Positions 40,666-48,928 of a stretch of 64,000 bases of DNA are shown one piece after another. Each line of letters begins with the position of its first letter. The stretch's first letter is position 1. The DNA is taken from positions 1,178,001-1,242,000 of the forward strand of contig NZ_CAAHFG010000001.1 of assembly GCF_900890425.1 (NCBI RefSeq). Direction: 5' to 3'. The translations under genes were made by a program, and so were the position numbers. The stretch comes from Pontiella desulfatans. GTDB lineage: Bacteria; Verrucomicrobiota; Kiritimatiellia; Kiritimatiellales; Pontiellaceae. The notes under the pieces are model-generated. The model was not told where the DNA came from. It saw only the letters and a program-made list of their open reading frames with translations, and did no database searches.

Positions 40666-41456
40666 AGAAAAAATACCGACTCGGAATATGCAGCTGGTCA
40701 TTGCACAACGACCTTGCCGAAGTTTCGCAGACCCTGAAGGAAACCGGATTGACCCATTTGCATCTCGGCATCGATACGGTCAACACCTTCCGTGAGGCCA
40801 TAGAGCAAAACAACTGGATGAGCACCAGCACCATGATCGGCTTCCCGCAGGAGGATTACTCCACGCTGGAAAGCATCCGTGAAACCGGTGGAATCATGCC
40901 CAACGAGTGTTGGAAAGAAAACCGTGCGTTGGCGTTGCAGGCGATCGACCTGACGGCCGAATATGGCGTCGACTTTCTCTCCATGCACGCGGGGTTCATC
41001 GACCACAACGATGCAGATGGCTACCGCAAATTCTGCACCCGCATCCGGGAGCTGGCCGATGCCGCCCTAGAAAAGAAGGTGATGCTCCTGCTGGAAACCG
41101 GCCAGGAGACCGCCGAGGATCTGCGCTTCTGTCTCGAAGAGCTCGACCATCCAGCGCTGGGCGTCAATTTTGATCCGGCAAATATGATCCTCTACGGCAT
41201 GGGTGATCCCATCAAGGCGGTGCGCACTCTGGCACCTTGGATCAAGCATGTGCATATCAAAGATGCCATAAGTTCGCCCAATCCCGGCGAGTGGGGGGTC
41301 GAAGTTCCCTGGGGCGACGGCGAAGTGGATTGTGTTGCCTTCATGCAGGTTTTGGAAGCGGTTGGATACACCGGGGCTCTGGCGATCGAACGTGAAGGCG
41401 GCGATACGCGTGCGGAAGACATTAAACTGGCGGCTGGCCGTCTGGGGGGAATGTGA
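40662..41456 (+). CDS. TIM-barrel sugar isomerase/epimerase
   Basis: A 264-aa xylose-isomerase-like TIM barrel (AP endonuclease 2 superfamily). LGICSWSLHNDLAE opens the barrel; metal-binding positions are visible as Glu in LLLETGQE, Asp in NFDPANMILYG, the HVHIKD motif and Glu in AIEREGG. Enzymes of this family move carbonyl groups or epimerise keto-sugars, fitting a product of the adjacent dehydrogenases and DUF1080 protein. Overlaps both neighbours by 4 bases. Cytoplasmic. Confidence 0.9.
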   Translation: MKKKYRLGICSWSLHNDLAEVSQTLKETGLTHLHLGIDTVNTFREAIEQNNWMSTSTMIGFPQEDYSTLESIRETGGIMPNECWKENRALALQAIDLTAEYGVDFLSMHAGFIDHNDADGYRKFCTRIRELADAALEKKVMLLLETGQETAEDLRFCLEELDHPALGVNFDPANMILYGMGDPIKAVRTLAPWIKHVHIKDAISSPNPGEWGVEVPWGDGEVDCVAFMQVLEAVGYTGALAIEREGGDTRAEDIKLAAGRLGGM

Positions 41457-42691
41457 TGGGGGCAGATGTGAAACACTCGTTTATCGGGGCGCGTTTGTCG
41501 GCCATGATGTTCCTGCAGTTTTTTGTGTGGGGTGCGTGGTTTGTTACGGTTGGGAACTACATGCTGAAAACCGAAATGGGCGATGCCATCGGCTGGGCCT
41601 ATTCCGTGGGGCCGATCGCCGCGATCCTGTCGCCGTTCCTGCTGGGCATGGTGGCCGATCGTTTTTTTGCCACCGAGCGGGTGCTCGGGGTGCTGCATGT
41701 GGTTGGCGGCCTCGTGCTCTATTGCTCGCCGATGGTGGTGGATGGCGCGGCCTCGTCCTCGCTGTTTGTCACGATGTTGTTCCTGCACACAGTCTGCTAC
41801 ATGCCGACGCTGGGCCTCACCAACACGCTGGCCTTCCACAACATCACGGATCAGGAAAAGCAGTTCCCCCTGATCCGCGTGTTCGGAACTCTCGGTTGGA
41901 TTGCCGCCAACTTTGTGGTGAGCAAGGTGTTCCATGCCGATGAAACTGCGCTGCCGCTGCAGATTGCCGGAGGTGCCGGCGTGCTGCTCGGGCTATACTG
42001 CCTAACGCTTCCGCATACGCCGCCTCCAGCCAAAGGACAGAAAATTTCCGTTCGCGACCTGCTCTGCCTCGATGCGTTGTCCTTGCTGAAGCAACGCTCG
42101 TTCCTGGTCTTTATCGTCAGCTCCACACTCATCTGCATCCCGCTGGCGGCCTACTATGCCTATGCCCCGGTGTTCGTGAATACGAGCGGCCTGGCCGATC
42201 CCGCCTTCAAGATGTCGTTCGGCCAGATGTCGGAAATCTTCTTCATGTTGGTCATGCCGCTGTTCTTTGCCCGGCTCGGTGTAAAGAAAATGCTGCTCGT
42301 CGGCATGTTTGCGTGGGTGGCGCGCTATGGCCTCTTTGCCCTCGGCGCTCCGGCGGGAACGCTCTGGATGATTCTCGCAGGCATTGCGCTGCATGGCGTT
42401 TGCTACGACTTTTTCTTCGTCACCGGGCAGATCTATGTCGACAAGGTCGCACCCGTGGCGCTGCGCGGGCAGGCCCAGGGTTTGCTGATCCTTGTGACGC
42501 AGGGCATCGGCATGCTGGTGGGCGCGCAGGTTGCGGCCAAGCTGTATGCACGTGTTGTGCAGGGCAGGGAGGTCGACGTGCTGCAGGGATGGCAGCAGTA
42601 TTGGTTGATCCCTTGCATTGCCGCCGCCGTGATCATGGTTCTGTTCGGCCTGCTTTTTACCAATGGCAAAGAAGACGCGGAGCAAGAATGA
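41453..42691 (+). CDS. MFS transporter, nucleoside/sugar:proton symporter type
   Basis: A 412-aa membrane protein with about 12 hydrophobic helices. The start (FLQFFVWGAWFVTVGNYML), the loop after helix 2 (LLGMVADRFFATERVLG) and FPLIRVFGTLGWIAAN are marks of the NupG/XapB-like nucleoside:H+ symporter branch of the major facilitator family. In glycan loci this branch often imports monosaccharides or small oligosaccharides. It is the only transporter in the locus, so it probably takes up the final sugar. Coupled to genes before and after by 4-base overlaps. Confidence 0.9.
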   Translation: MMGADVKHSFIGARLSAMMFLQFFVWGAWFVTVGNYMLKTEMGDAIGWAYSVGPIAAILSPFLLGMVADRFFATERVLGVLHVVGGLVLYCSPMVVDGAASSSLFVTMLFLHTVCYMPTLGLTNTLAFHNITDQEKQFPLIRVFGTLGWIAANFVVSKVFHADETALPLQIAGGAGVLLGLYCLTLPHTPPPAKGQKISVRDLLCLDALSLLKQRSFLVFIVSSTLICIPLAAYYAYAPVFVNTSGLADPAFKMSFGQMSEIFFMLVMPLFFARLGVKKMLLVGMFAWVARYGLFALGAPAGTLWMILAGIALHGVCYDFFFVTGQIYVDKVAPVALRGQAQGLLILVTQGIGMLVGAQVAAKLYARVVQGREVDVLQGWQQYWLIPCIAAAVIMVLFGLLFTNGKEDAEQE

Positions 42692-43968
42692 TGAAGTTTT
42701 TTACAATACTCTGCCTCGCAGGTATCTGCCTGAGCGCAGGAGCGGACGGGCGCAAAAATATTATTCTGATCATGGCCGACGACATGGGCTATGAATGTGT
42801 CGGCGCCTACGGCTCGACCTATTCAACGCCGAACCTCGACCGCGCCGCCAAGGCTGGCGTGCGCTTCAACCATTGCTACTCCACGCCGCTGTGCACCCCC
42901 TCGCGCGTCGAGATCATGACCGGGAAATACAACAACCGGAACTATAAGGCGTTCGGCTATCTCGACCCCACCCAGAAAACGATTGGAAACCTGTTCCGCG
43001 ATGCCGGCTACGCAACCTGCATTGCCGGCAAGTGGCAACTGGGCGGGGGGGCATCGGCCATCGATGGGTTTGGCTTCGACGAGCACTGCCTGTGGAACAT
43101 GATCGAATACTACGATCCGGTTCAGGGTAAGAAGATCAAGGGAAAGGTCGAACCAAATAAAAGGCTGCGCTACTGGGAACCGGCTCTCTTTCAGAACGGG
43201 GCGTGGCGGGATCAAAAGAAAGAGGAATATGGCGCCGACGTTTGCGCGGAATTCATGATGGATTTCATGGAGAGGAACAAGGATAAGCCGTTTTTGGTCT
43301 ACTATCCGGCAATCCTTGTCCATAGTCCGTTTCCCCATACACCCGATTCGCCGGGGACGGATCAATCCGAAGGACAAAACTTCGCCGATATGTGCGCCTA
43401 CACCGACAAGGTGGTTGGAAGACTCGAGGCGAAGCTCAGGGAGCTCGGCCTCTATGAAGACACCGTCGTTCTATTCACCGGCGACAACGGAACGCACGGA
43501 CGGATGCGGACGCCGATGCAGGATGGAACCGTCATCAAGGGCGGAAAAGGTTCGATGACCGATGGCGGAACGCATGCCCCCCTGATTGTCTGGGGCGGAG
43601 GTATCGAAGCGCAGGAGCCGAGCGAGGCGTTAATCGACTTTACCGACATGCTGCCGACGATCACCGACCTTGCAGGGGTCGAACTCCCTGCAGGATTCGA
43701 GACCGACGGGCAAAGTTTCAAGCCCGTGCTTGCGGGGGAAAAGAAGGACGTCCGCGACACCATCTATTGCTACTACAATCCCCGGTGGGGAAAAGCCTCG
43801 GAAAAAATCTGGGCGCGGGACAAGGAATACAAGCTCTATTCCGATGGTCGGTTCTACCATGTGCCCACGGATGTCCTTGAAGAAAACCCCATTCAACAAG
43901 TAACCGAAAAGCACATTGCGACAATCAAAAAGCTTCAGGATGTGCTGGATCTGAATGTAAGGAACTAG
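42688..43968 (+). CDS. S1 sulfatase
   Basis: A secreted 426-aa sulfatase, the shortest complete one here. ATG 42,688 overlaps the transporter stop by 4 bases; the longer frame back to 42,313 is only the transporter read in another frame. MADDMGYECVGAYG gives the metal pair (31-32), Cys69 sits in CTPSRVEIMTGKYN, and FTGDNGTHGRMRTP follows. It resembles the truncated sulfatase at the left edge. Last gene of unit B and of the locus, 170 bases before the UUCG terminator. Confidence 0.92.
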   Translation: MMKFFTILCLAGICLSAGADGRKNIILIMADDMGYECVGAYGSTYSTPNLDRAAKAGVRFNHCYSTPLCTPSRVEIMTGKYNNRNYKAFGYLDPTQKTIGNLFRDAGYATCIAGKWQLGGGASAIDGFGFDEHCLWNMIEYYDPVQGKKIKGKVEPNKRLRYWEPALFQNGAWRDQKKEEYGADVCAEFMMDFMERNKDKPFLVYYPAILVHSPFPHTPDSPGTDQSEGQNFADMCAYTDKVVGRLEAKLRELGLYEDTVVLFTGDNGTHGRMRTPMQDGTVIKGGKGSMTDGGTHAPLIVWGGGIEAQEPSEALIDFTDMLPTITDLAGVELPAGFETDGQSFKPVLAGEKKDVRDTIYCYYNPRWGKASEKIWARDKEYKLYSDGRFYHVPTDVLEENPIQQVTEKHIATIKKLQDVLDLNVRN

Positions 43969-44137
43969 AATGAACGTTGAACGCTCACATGTGCAATCAT
44001 CATTTCAACCGGTGGCCTATACGGAAAGTCGTCTGGAACGACTGAGCCTGAAAACAAAAGGTGAGAGTGCGTCAATTTACGAAAAAAATGTTCGGCTGAT
44101 TTTACGCAGTCGTCACCCGGCTCTATGATTAGAGCTT
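43969..44137. other. gap between the last sulfatase and its terminator
   Basis: 169 bases with no convincing frame. No REP unit, operator copy or att-like sequence was recognised in it. Confidence 0.4.
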
Positions 44138-44175
44138 GTGGGTGCCCTGCTTCGGCGGGGCACCCACTTTTATTT
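44138..44175 (+). terminator. intrinsic terminator, UUCG hairpin
   Basis: A 13-bp stem with no mismatch except one G-U pair (GTGGGTGCCCTGC / GCGGGGCACCCAC) is closed by TTCG and followed by TTTTATTT. It ends the sulfatase locus on the plus strand. Confidence 0.92.
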
Positions 44176-44271
44176 GGGAGTCACTTCGCGCGATATGGCT
44201 TCAGAAATAAGCGACATGAAAGTTGTTACTTAATGCGCAGGAGAGCATTCGCTTCAAACCATCGATAGGTA

Positions 44272-44304
44272 AAGAAAACCCGCCCGCCCCGCGCGGGGCG
44301 GGGC
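44272..44304 (-). terminator. intrinsic terminator of the element's last gene
   Basis: A perfect 20-base palindrome (CCCGCCCCGC/GCGGGGCGGG, 44,283-44,302), followed on the minus strand by GGGTTTTCTTTA. It lies right after the stop of the gene at 44,306. Confidence 0.8.
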
Positions 44305-44305
44305 G

Positions 44306-44899
44306 TCAGGTGAGTTGGCGGGACAGGTCGATCAGTTCAGAAACGGATTTCTCCTTGAGCTGACTTTCGATGCGCTTGCGCAGGATGGCCTGGACTGTCG
44401 CTTTGGTAGCAGTTCCGGCGCCCCCGACCACCGCCACAACCCCGGCGATGGTCAGGGCGAAGCCGGCCAGGGCGACTCCCGCCCCGGCCACGAGCGCCAG
44501 CAGTCCGGCGGAGACCCACTTTTCGGCCTGCTCCTTTTCGACGTAGAGCACGGAGAGCATACCGGTGGCAGCCAGGATGCCGCCGATCACCATCACACCC
44601 TGGCCGAGCGTCACCAGACCGGGGCCTAGCATGATGCCGCCGATCCCGGCCGCCAGCATCCCCGCTGAAAAGCAGTAGGGATGTTTCTTTGCGCATTCGC
44701 CAAGCTGGTCGAGCAGACCGTTGATGCCGGAGTTCAGGTTCGGGGATGGTTGATCGGGGTAGGGATTAATGTTGAGCGGCTCATCACGCCGGAGTGACGT
44801 TTTAAGCGGCTCTCCGCAGCTTCCGCAGAAGCTTTCCCGCTGCCAGGTCTTCTGGTCGAACGCCCGCCCGCATCCCGGGCAGTGTCGGTATACATTCAT
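44306..44899 (-). CDS. zinc-ribbon membrane protein, unknown
   Basis: A 197-aa protein with an N-terminal zinc ribbon (CPGCGRAF and CGSCGEPL, residues 8-31), a polar linker, and two to three glycine/alanine-rich hydrophobic segments (about 80-165: MLAAGIGGIMLGPGLVTLGQG and ALVAGAGVALAGFALTIAGV). A charged C-terminus with a predicted coiled helix ends it. I do not recognise a family. It is the most downstream gene of the leftward element cluster and precedes a strong terminator. Confidence 0.7.
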   Translation of the reverse strand: MNVYRHCPGCGRAFDQKTWQRESFCGSCGEPLKTSLRRDEPLNINPYPDQPSPNLNSGINGLLDQLGECAKKHPYCFSAGMLAAGIGGIMLGPGLVTLGQGVMVIGGILAATGMLSVLYVEKEQAEKWVSAGLLALVAGAGVALAGFALTIAGVVAVVGGAGTATKATVQAILRKRIESQLKEKSVSELIDLSRQLT

Positions 44900-44909
44900 A
44901 AGATCCTCC

Positions 44910-45200
44910 TCAATACTCGGACGGGAGTAGGCAGCAGGTTGAGCTGCGGTCGGCTTCGGTGATCAGCCAGATCCTGGTTCCGTCTTCGAGCCGGTAGGCG
45001 GATAGTATCCGCATTCCGCTTGCGACGGCCTCGACATTGGTCTGGCGGTCTTCTTTGCACAGGATCTCGCCCCAGTCACCGGTCACATGCCGCTCCAGAA
45101 ACTCGGTGCAGCCGGTGCTGTTTTCTTCGAGCGCAGCAAGCGCGCCCGGTGTGACGACCAGTCGGCCGAGGGGGAAGAGCGGTTTGATTATTTCAGGCAT
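44910..45200 (-). CDS. plasmid-type conserved small protein
   Basis: A 96-aa protein starting at MPEIIKP (ATG 45,200). It matches from memory a family common next to antirestriction genes on proteobacterial plasmids and integrative elements: PLFPLGRLVVTPGALAALEE, HVTGDWGE, and RILSAYRLEDGTRIWLITEA near the end. No function is known to me. It overlaps the upstream gene by about 13 bases. Its presence supports reading this region as a mobile element. Confidence 0.78.
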   Translation of the reverse strand: MPEIIKPLFPLGRLVVTPGALAALEENSTGCTEFLERHVTGDWGEILCKEDRQTNVEAVASGMRILSAYRLEDGTRIWLITEADRSSTCCLLPSEY

Positions 45201-45613
45201 GGCGCATCCTCCTTTAATTGTATTTCCCACGGGCAGGTATCGCAGGCGGCACCATCAACCCCATGCTGATCGAGGCAGGCGCTGCACGGCAGCAGGATCT
45301 CCCCGCACACCGGGCACGGGAATTCCTTCTGTGCGCGATAGGGCACCTCGGCCGCACAGGCGGGGCAGTATTCGGTGAACGCGGGAACATCGGGTTCCAC
45401 TCCGTCGTTGATTTCGAGGAAACCGGGGCCGTTGCTTTCCGGATCCGCCATCACAAAAACCGTCTTTTCGACTGTTTTGCCGTTCTGTTTACCTTTGGCG
45501 GCAAAGCCCCAGTATTCGCCGGAGTCATCAACGACGCCTCCGGTGATGGTGAGGCCGGTCAGTTCCGGAATCAGCCGTTCGAGGCATGCATTTATATATT
45601 CATTTGGTTTCAT
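45188..45613 (-). CDS. zinc-ribbon protein, unknown
   Basis: A 141-aa protein. The N-terminal half (1-75) is an alpha/beta domain with no recognised motif (GVVDDSGEYWGFAAKGKQNG). The C-terminal half has four to five CxxC pairs (CPACAAEVP, CPVCGEILLPCSACLDQ, CDTCPW) likely to bind one or two zinc ions. Terminator 45,644-45,677 lies upstream and separates it from the gene at 45,698. Confidence 0.7.
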   Translation of the reverse strand: MKPNEYINACLERLIPELTGLTITGGVVDDSGEYWGFAAKGKQNGKTVEKTVFVMADPESNGPGFLEINDGVEPDVPAFTEYCPACAAEVPYRAQKEFPCPVCGEILLPCSACLDQHGVDGAACDTCPWEIQLKEDAPCLK

Positions 45614-45643
45614 GGTTCTGTCTCCTTGTGGGTTGTTTATGAA

Positions 45644-45677
45644 AATAAAAAGGCCGCCCCGGGGATCGGGACGGCCT
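45644..45677 (-). terminator. intrinsic terminator
   Basis: Minus strand: AGGCCGTCCC and GGGGCGGCCT form a 10-bp stem with one G-U pair, followed by TTTTTATTTTC. It lies after the gene at 45,698. Confidence 0.8.
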
Positions 45678-45697
45678 GGGCCTGAGAAGGAGGGCGG

Positions 45698-46000
45698 TTA
45701 TGCGCCGTCGCGTTCCCTAAGCCAGCTGGTGGGTTCAGGTGCGTCCCATTTTGCGACGGAAACATCGCAGGGCACACAAACTTCGGCGATGGTGCCGTCG
45801 GGATTGAAACGAACACCGACAGACTCCTCCACCTCGGGCCCTTCGCCCGCGGGATAGACGAGCACCTGCAGGCGCTCGGCGACTTCACCGTAAACATCCT
45901 GCGCTACGATGATGGGGAACCGGCTTTCCGGCACGGCGATGTCAAGCTCTACGCCATAGGGAGACCGGCAGGGTTCGACTGTTGCTTCGTAATCTTTCAT
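45698..46000 (-). CDS. small hypothetical protein
   Basis: A 100-aa acidic protein starting at ATG 46,000, which overlaps the upstream stop by 4 bases (ATGA). No motif recognised beyond a beta-rich centre (PIIVAQDVYGEVAERLQVLV). Ends before a terminator. It belongs to a chain of small coupled genes in the element. Confidence 0.62.
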   Translation of the reverse strand: MKDYEATVEPCRSPYGVELDIAVPESRFPIIVAQDVYGEVAERLQVLVYPAGEGPEVEESVGVRFNPDGTIAEVCVPCDVSVAKWDAPEPTSWLRERDGA

Positions 46001-46293
46001 GCCTGCACCTCCTTTCCGTCCCGCCACGCCTCATCGGTGTCGTAGCGGTTGAAAACACCGCCGTCATCCGGCACGCCCTCGTTGATGTGGAACCCGCAGG
46101 TCCAGCCGAGTTCGTCCCCGGGATAAGCAGGTCCGGAAACTCTGCCTGGCTCCCCGCCGAAGTGGGTGCAGATCAGCTCTCCCAGGTCTTCGAGGAAGTG
46201 CCGGTAGGCCTCGTATTCTTCGATCACCGTTTTGTCCTCCACCGCCCGGCTTATGATCTCCGCCATCTCAATGTCCTTCAGTATCTTGGCCAT
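45997..46293 (-). CDS. small hypothetical protein
   Basis: A 98-aa acidic protein. ATG 46,293 has AGGAGG six bases upstream, which decides the start; the long in-frame extension to 46,785 covers two other genes and is rejected. Helical N-terminus (MAKILKDIEMAEIISRAVED), then a GWTCGFHINEG segment. No known family. Coupled to the next gene by a 4-base overlap. Confidence 0.65.
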   Translation of the reverse strand: MAKILKDIEMAEIISRAVEDKTVIEEYEAYRHFLEDLGELICTHFGGEPGRVSGPAYPGDELGWTCGFHINEGVPDDGGVFNRYDTDEAWRDGKEVQA

Positions 46294-46301
46294 GGTGCCT
46301 C

Positions 46302-46574
46302 CTATGATTTCATGAACAGTTCGCCGGGTGCCCAGTGCCCCGGCTTGCTGATTTGTGCCAGCGGCACAACCGGTACCATTGCGCCGGACCGCAGCCCTTC
46401 GGCATAGTACGCCGCGTGCTCGTCCGTCTGCTTGTCGAAGTATTCGGCCAGTGGTTCCGCGAGCTCTTTGTGCCGTTCCACGCCCGTCATAGGTTGGTTC
46501 GTGAGAGCCAGCCGCAGGTGCGCCAGCTCGGCCGGCAGCAGCTGTCGGTAATATCCTTTCGGTGGTTTGTTCAT
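46302..46574 (-). CDS. small hypothetical protein
   Basis: A 90-aa mostly helical protein (GYYRQLLPAELAHLRLAL). No motif recognised. Its start overlaps the stop of the upstream gene by 4 bases and its stop is 8 bases before the next start, as expected for a compact operon. Confidence 0.62.
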   Translation of the reverse strand: MNKPPKGYYRQLLPAELAHLRLALTNQPMTGVERHKELAEPLAEYFDKQTDEHAAYYAEGLRSGAMVPVVPLAQISKPGHWAPGELFMKS

Positions 46575-46960
46575 GATTCGTGCTCTCCTTCAGGTTGCAG
46601 TTGTCCGAGCATCTCCACGACACCCGGCTCGACGAACGCCACCGGGCCGGTAAGCGCGATGTTGAAGATCCGCGCGGCGGCCGCCGTGCGGATGTGGGCG
46701 ACACGCCCGGTTCGGTATGCGTTCTCCGGCCTGATGGTACCGCCGGTGAATGTGCTCTTCTGCGGATCGCACTCGACGAGCGCAATATACCCTTTCTTCC
46801 ACAGCGCGGCGTGTTCCGGGCACAGGTCCCAGCCGGTGACCGTATGACGGTCGAGGCTGTTTCTTAACCGCTTGTCGAGCAGGATGGTGCCTGTATCGAA
46901 CGCCTGTCCGCAGACCGGGCAGACCTTTTGTTCCATACCGACATGGCTTTTTGTGCTCAT
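46571..46960 (-). CDS. plasmid-type zinc-binding small protein
   Basis: A 129-aa protein starting at MSTKSHVG (ATG 46,960). CPVCGQAFDTGTILLDKRL and GWDLCPEHAALW give a four-ligand Cys/His zinc site. PENAYRTGRVAHIRTAAAARI follows. I recognise this as a conserved accessory protein of proteobacterial plasmids and integrative elements, often misannotated as ATPase; its function is unknown. It overlaps genes on both sides. Confidence 0.75.
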   Translation of the reverse strand: MSTKSHVGMEQKVCPVCGQAFDTGTILLDKRLRNSLDRHTVTGWDLCPEHAALWKKGYIALVECDPQKSTFTGGTIRPENAYRTGRVAHIRTAAAARIFNIALTGPVAFVEPGVVEMLGQLQPEGEHES

Positions 46961-46962
46961 GA

Positions 46963-47614
46963 TCAATCTCCTGTTGTTGGTTGTAAGGTTTTGATGGTGG
47001 TGGGTACGAGGACTTCGGTCTCGACCATTTCATAGTCGCGACAGAAGCCGACGAAGATGTCTACGACATCGTCGCACAGCCGGTCGAACGAGCAGACCAG
47101 CCGCACGCGCTTGCGCAGGTCGCTCATGTACCATTGACTGAAATCCTCGCCCTGGTCCACGGACCTGCCGGGCCATGTGATGATTTTCGGTTCCGGTTCG
47201 GGCAGCACCCGCAGCAGGCCGATGCAGCCGTCTGTTGTGCAGGGCGTGTCCGCCTTATGCCACGTCGACCGTCCGCACAGATCGCAGCGGGCGGTTCTGG
47301 CATTCTTGCGGTTCAGTCCGCCCTGGTAGAGCACCAGGTATCCGCCGCTGCGGCCGTTGAAGCCGGCCTGCCATGTCCAGTTATATTCCTGCGCCCACTC
47401 CTGCAGCCGGGTGTCAATGGCCCACCGCACTTCGCTGCAATCGAGCATCTCCCACGCCTTGTCCATCACCTCCGCCGGGAAACCCAGCGTGTGGATCTTG
47501 AGGTTGTTTGCGTAGGAGGTGCTTGTTCATCGTGCTGTAGCGGCTGTGTGTCCGCAGGAACGCGATCATCGCCGCGCGGCTGCGCAGGTCGACGTGTTGT
47601 GTGAATCGTTTCAT
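46963..47614 (-). pseudogene. frameshifted plasmid-type protein
   Basis: The N-terminus (MKRFTQHVDLRSRAAMIAFL, from ATG 47,614) and the rest (STSYANNLKIHTLGFPAEVM on to VPTTIKTLQPTTGD) lie in two frames that meet near 47,527. Proteins of this plasmid-type family carry TMN-STSYANN in one frame, so one base is gained or lost at ATGAACAAGCACC. The second part alone (from ATG 47,469) could still be made. It keeps a zinc-binding CDLCGRSTWHKADTPC stretch and the GFNGRSGGYLVLYQGG motif. Mutation, sequencing error or programmed shift cannot be told apart here. Confidence 0.68.
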
Positions 47615-47642
47615 GATTTTGCTCCTTGTGTGATTTTCAGGT

Positions 47643-48173
47643 TCAGCTGTGCATATCCAACAGCACGGCGTATCGCATTCCTGACCGCCGCTCGTCATCC
47701 ATATGGGTGACGCCGAACTCGGTGTACTCCCACGGGCGGAACCGCGTACCGAATACGCAGAGCGGACCTTTCCGGTCCATTGCGCCCTTGCCGGACAGCC
47801 CGGCCGAATAAACGGCATGCAGCCGGTCGACGAACTCCTTCAGTGCGTACAGGCGGCCGCAGACTTCCGCCGGAGTCCCTTCCGTAATTCCGTCGTAATT
47901 GCCGGCGGCCAGCATGGTGATCGCGTGCTTTACTTCCGGGTCCGGGTTCAACCGGACGGCGTCCATCAATTCCCTGTTCAGCACTTCGAGCGTGAAGGGG
48001 CCGGTGTATCGCGAATCCGCTTCACCGGCATACCATGCGCCGTTCGCGTCAACGGCCCCGGCGATCGAGCGCCAGTTGTTTTCATCGCCCCATCCATCGA
48101 TGTAGGCGTCCACTTCCGCCATGGCCTCTTCTGCCGAGTCGGCCCGGGCCACAATAATGTGCAGATTATGCAT
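47643..48173 (-). CDS. hypothetical protein of the element
   Basis: A 176-aa protein with no family I recognise. The start (MHNLHIIVARADSAEEAMAEVDAYI) looks like an alpha/beta domain of plasmid accessory proteins. The rest is mixed, with a GPLCVFGTRFRPWEY segment. It starts one base after the upstream stop. Confidence 0.62.
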   Translation of the reverse strand: MHNLHIIVARADSAEEAMAEVDAYIDGWGDENNWRSIAGAVDANGAWYAGEADSRYTGPFTLEVLNRELMDAVRLNPDPEVKHAITMLAAGNYDGITEGTPAEVCGRLYALKEFVDRLHAVYSAGLSGKGAMDRKGPLCVFGTRFRPWEYTEFGVTHMDDERRSGMRYAVLLDMHS

Positions 48174-48374
48174 TCAGGCCTCCTTGCGTTTATCGGGTGT
48201 TCCTTCGTTGATGTTGTCGCGCCGGGTGAAGGTGTAGACCTCCTCCCACGACGCACCGCACTCCGTGCAGATCATTTCCTGCACGGCCTCCATACCGCAG
48301 ATCTCCACGATGCCGCCCTCGATGTGAGGGCTGCCGCAGACCGGGCACTTGCTGTTATCGGGTTGGTCGCTCAT
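48174..48374 (-). CDS. small zinc-ribbon protein
   Basis: A 66-aa protein starting at MSDQPDNSK (ATG 48,374), overlapping the upstream stop by 4 bases. Two CxxC pairs (CPVCGSPHIEGG and CTECGASWEEVYTF) make a zinc ribbon. A nucleic-acid or protein contact role is possible but not shown. Confidence 0.65.
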   Translation of the reverse strand: MSDQPDNSKCPVCGSPHIEGGIVEICGMEAVQEMICTECGASWEEVYTFTRRDNINEGTPDKRKEA

Positions 48375-48862
48375 AGCGCACCCGCCTTTTCCGCCTTTGC
48401 CACCGGTGCGCCCCACCGGGCGCGCTCATACCCGGGCAGGGCGCGGACCGCCTTGTCCTTCAAGGCCTGAAGAAAGGCGTGGGCCTCGCTGGCTTCCCAA
48501 CCGGGATGCTCGCAGCTCTGGTATTCCAGACAGTTGCAGGACTTGAGCACCTGGACCGGCTCGAACGCAACGGTGGCCTGCTGGAAGGCAACGTCCGCCT
48601 CTGTTATGTCGTCCTCGACATAGCGGTCGCCCGGCAGTTCTTCAACCGGATCGCTGTAGCGGTGGGCCACGGAGATCATGTTTTCCTTCCAGAGCATGTT
48701 GGCGGCTTCTACGGCTGCAGTTAATTCTCCCTCTCGGATGCAGTCTCGGCTACTTTCCCCGTGATACCATTCCAGTCCGCCGCCATACGGCTTACCGGTT
48801 CCGGCCATGGCCATGGCGGCCAGGTAAGCTACGTGTTCTTTTGCTACAATGTATGCGCTCAT
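48371..48862 (-). CDS. hypothetical protein of the element
   Basis: A 163-aa protein behind AGGAG. It is helical, with a CNCLEYQSCEHPGWEASEAH stretch holding three cysteines and histidine. No family recognised. It is the first gene of the small-protein chain after the ArdC-like gene, from which it is separated by a hairpin near 48,890-48,920. Confidence 0.6.
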   Translation of the reverse strand: MSAYIVAKEHVAYLAAMAMAGTGKPYGGGLEWYHGESSRDCIREGELTAAVEAANMLWKENMISVAHRYSDPVEELPGDRYVEDDITEADVAFQQATVAFEPVQVLKSCNCLEYQSCEHPGWEASEAHAFLQALKDKAVRALPGYERARWGAPVAKAEKAGAL

Positions 48863-48928
48863 GTTGAATCTCCTGTTTGTTGAATGAAGAGGGAGGGAGC
48901 ACCGTTCGCCGGCACTCCCGTAGGGATG

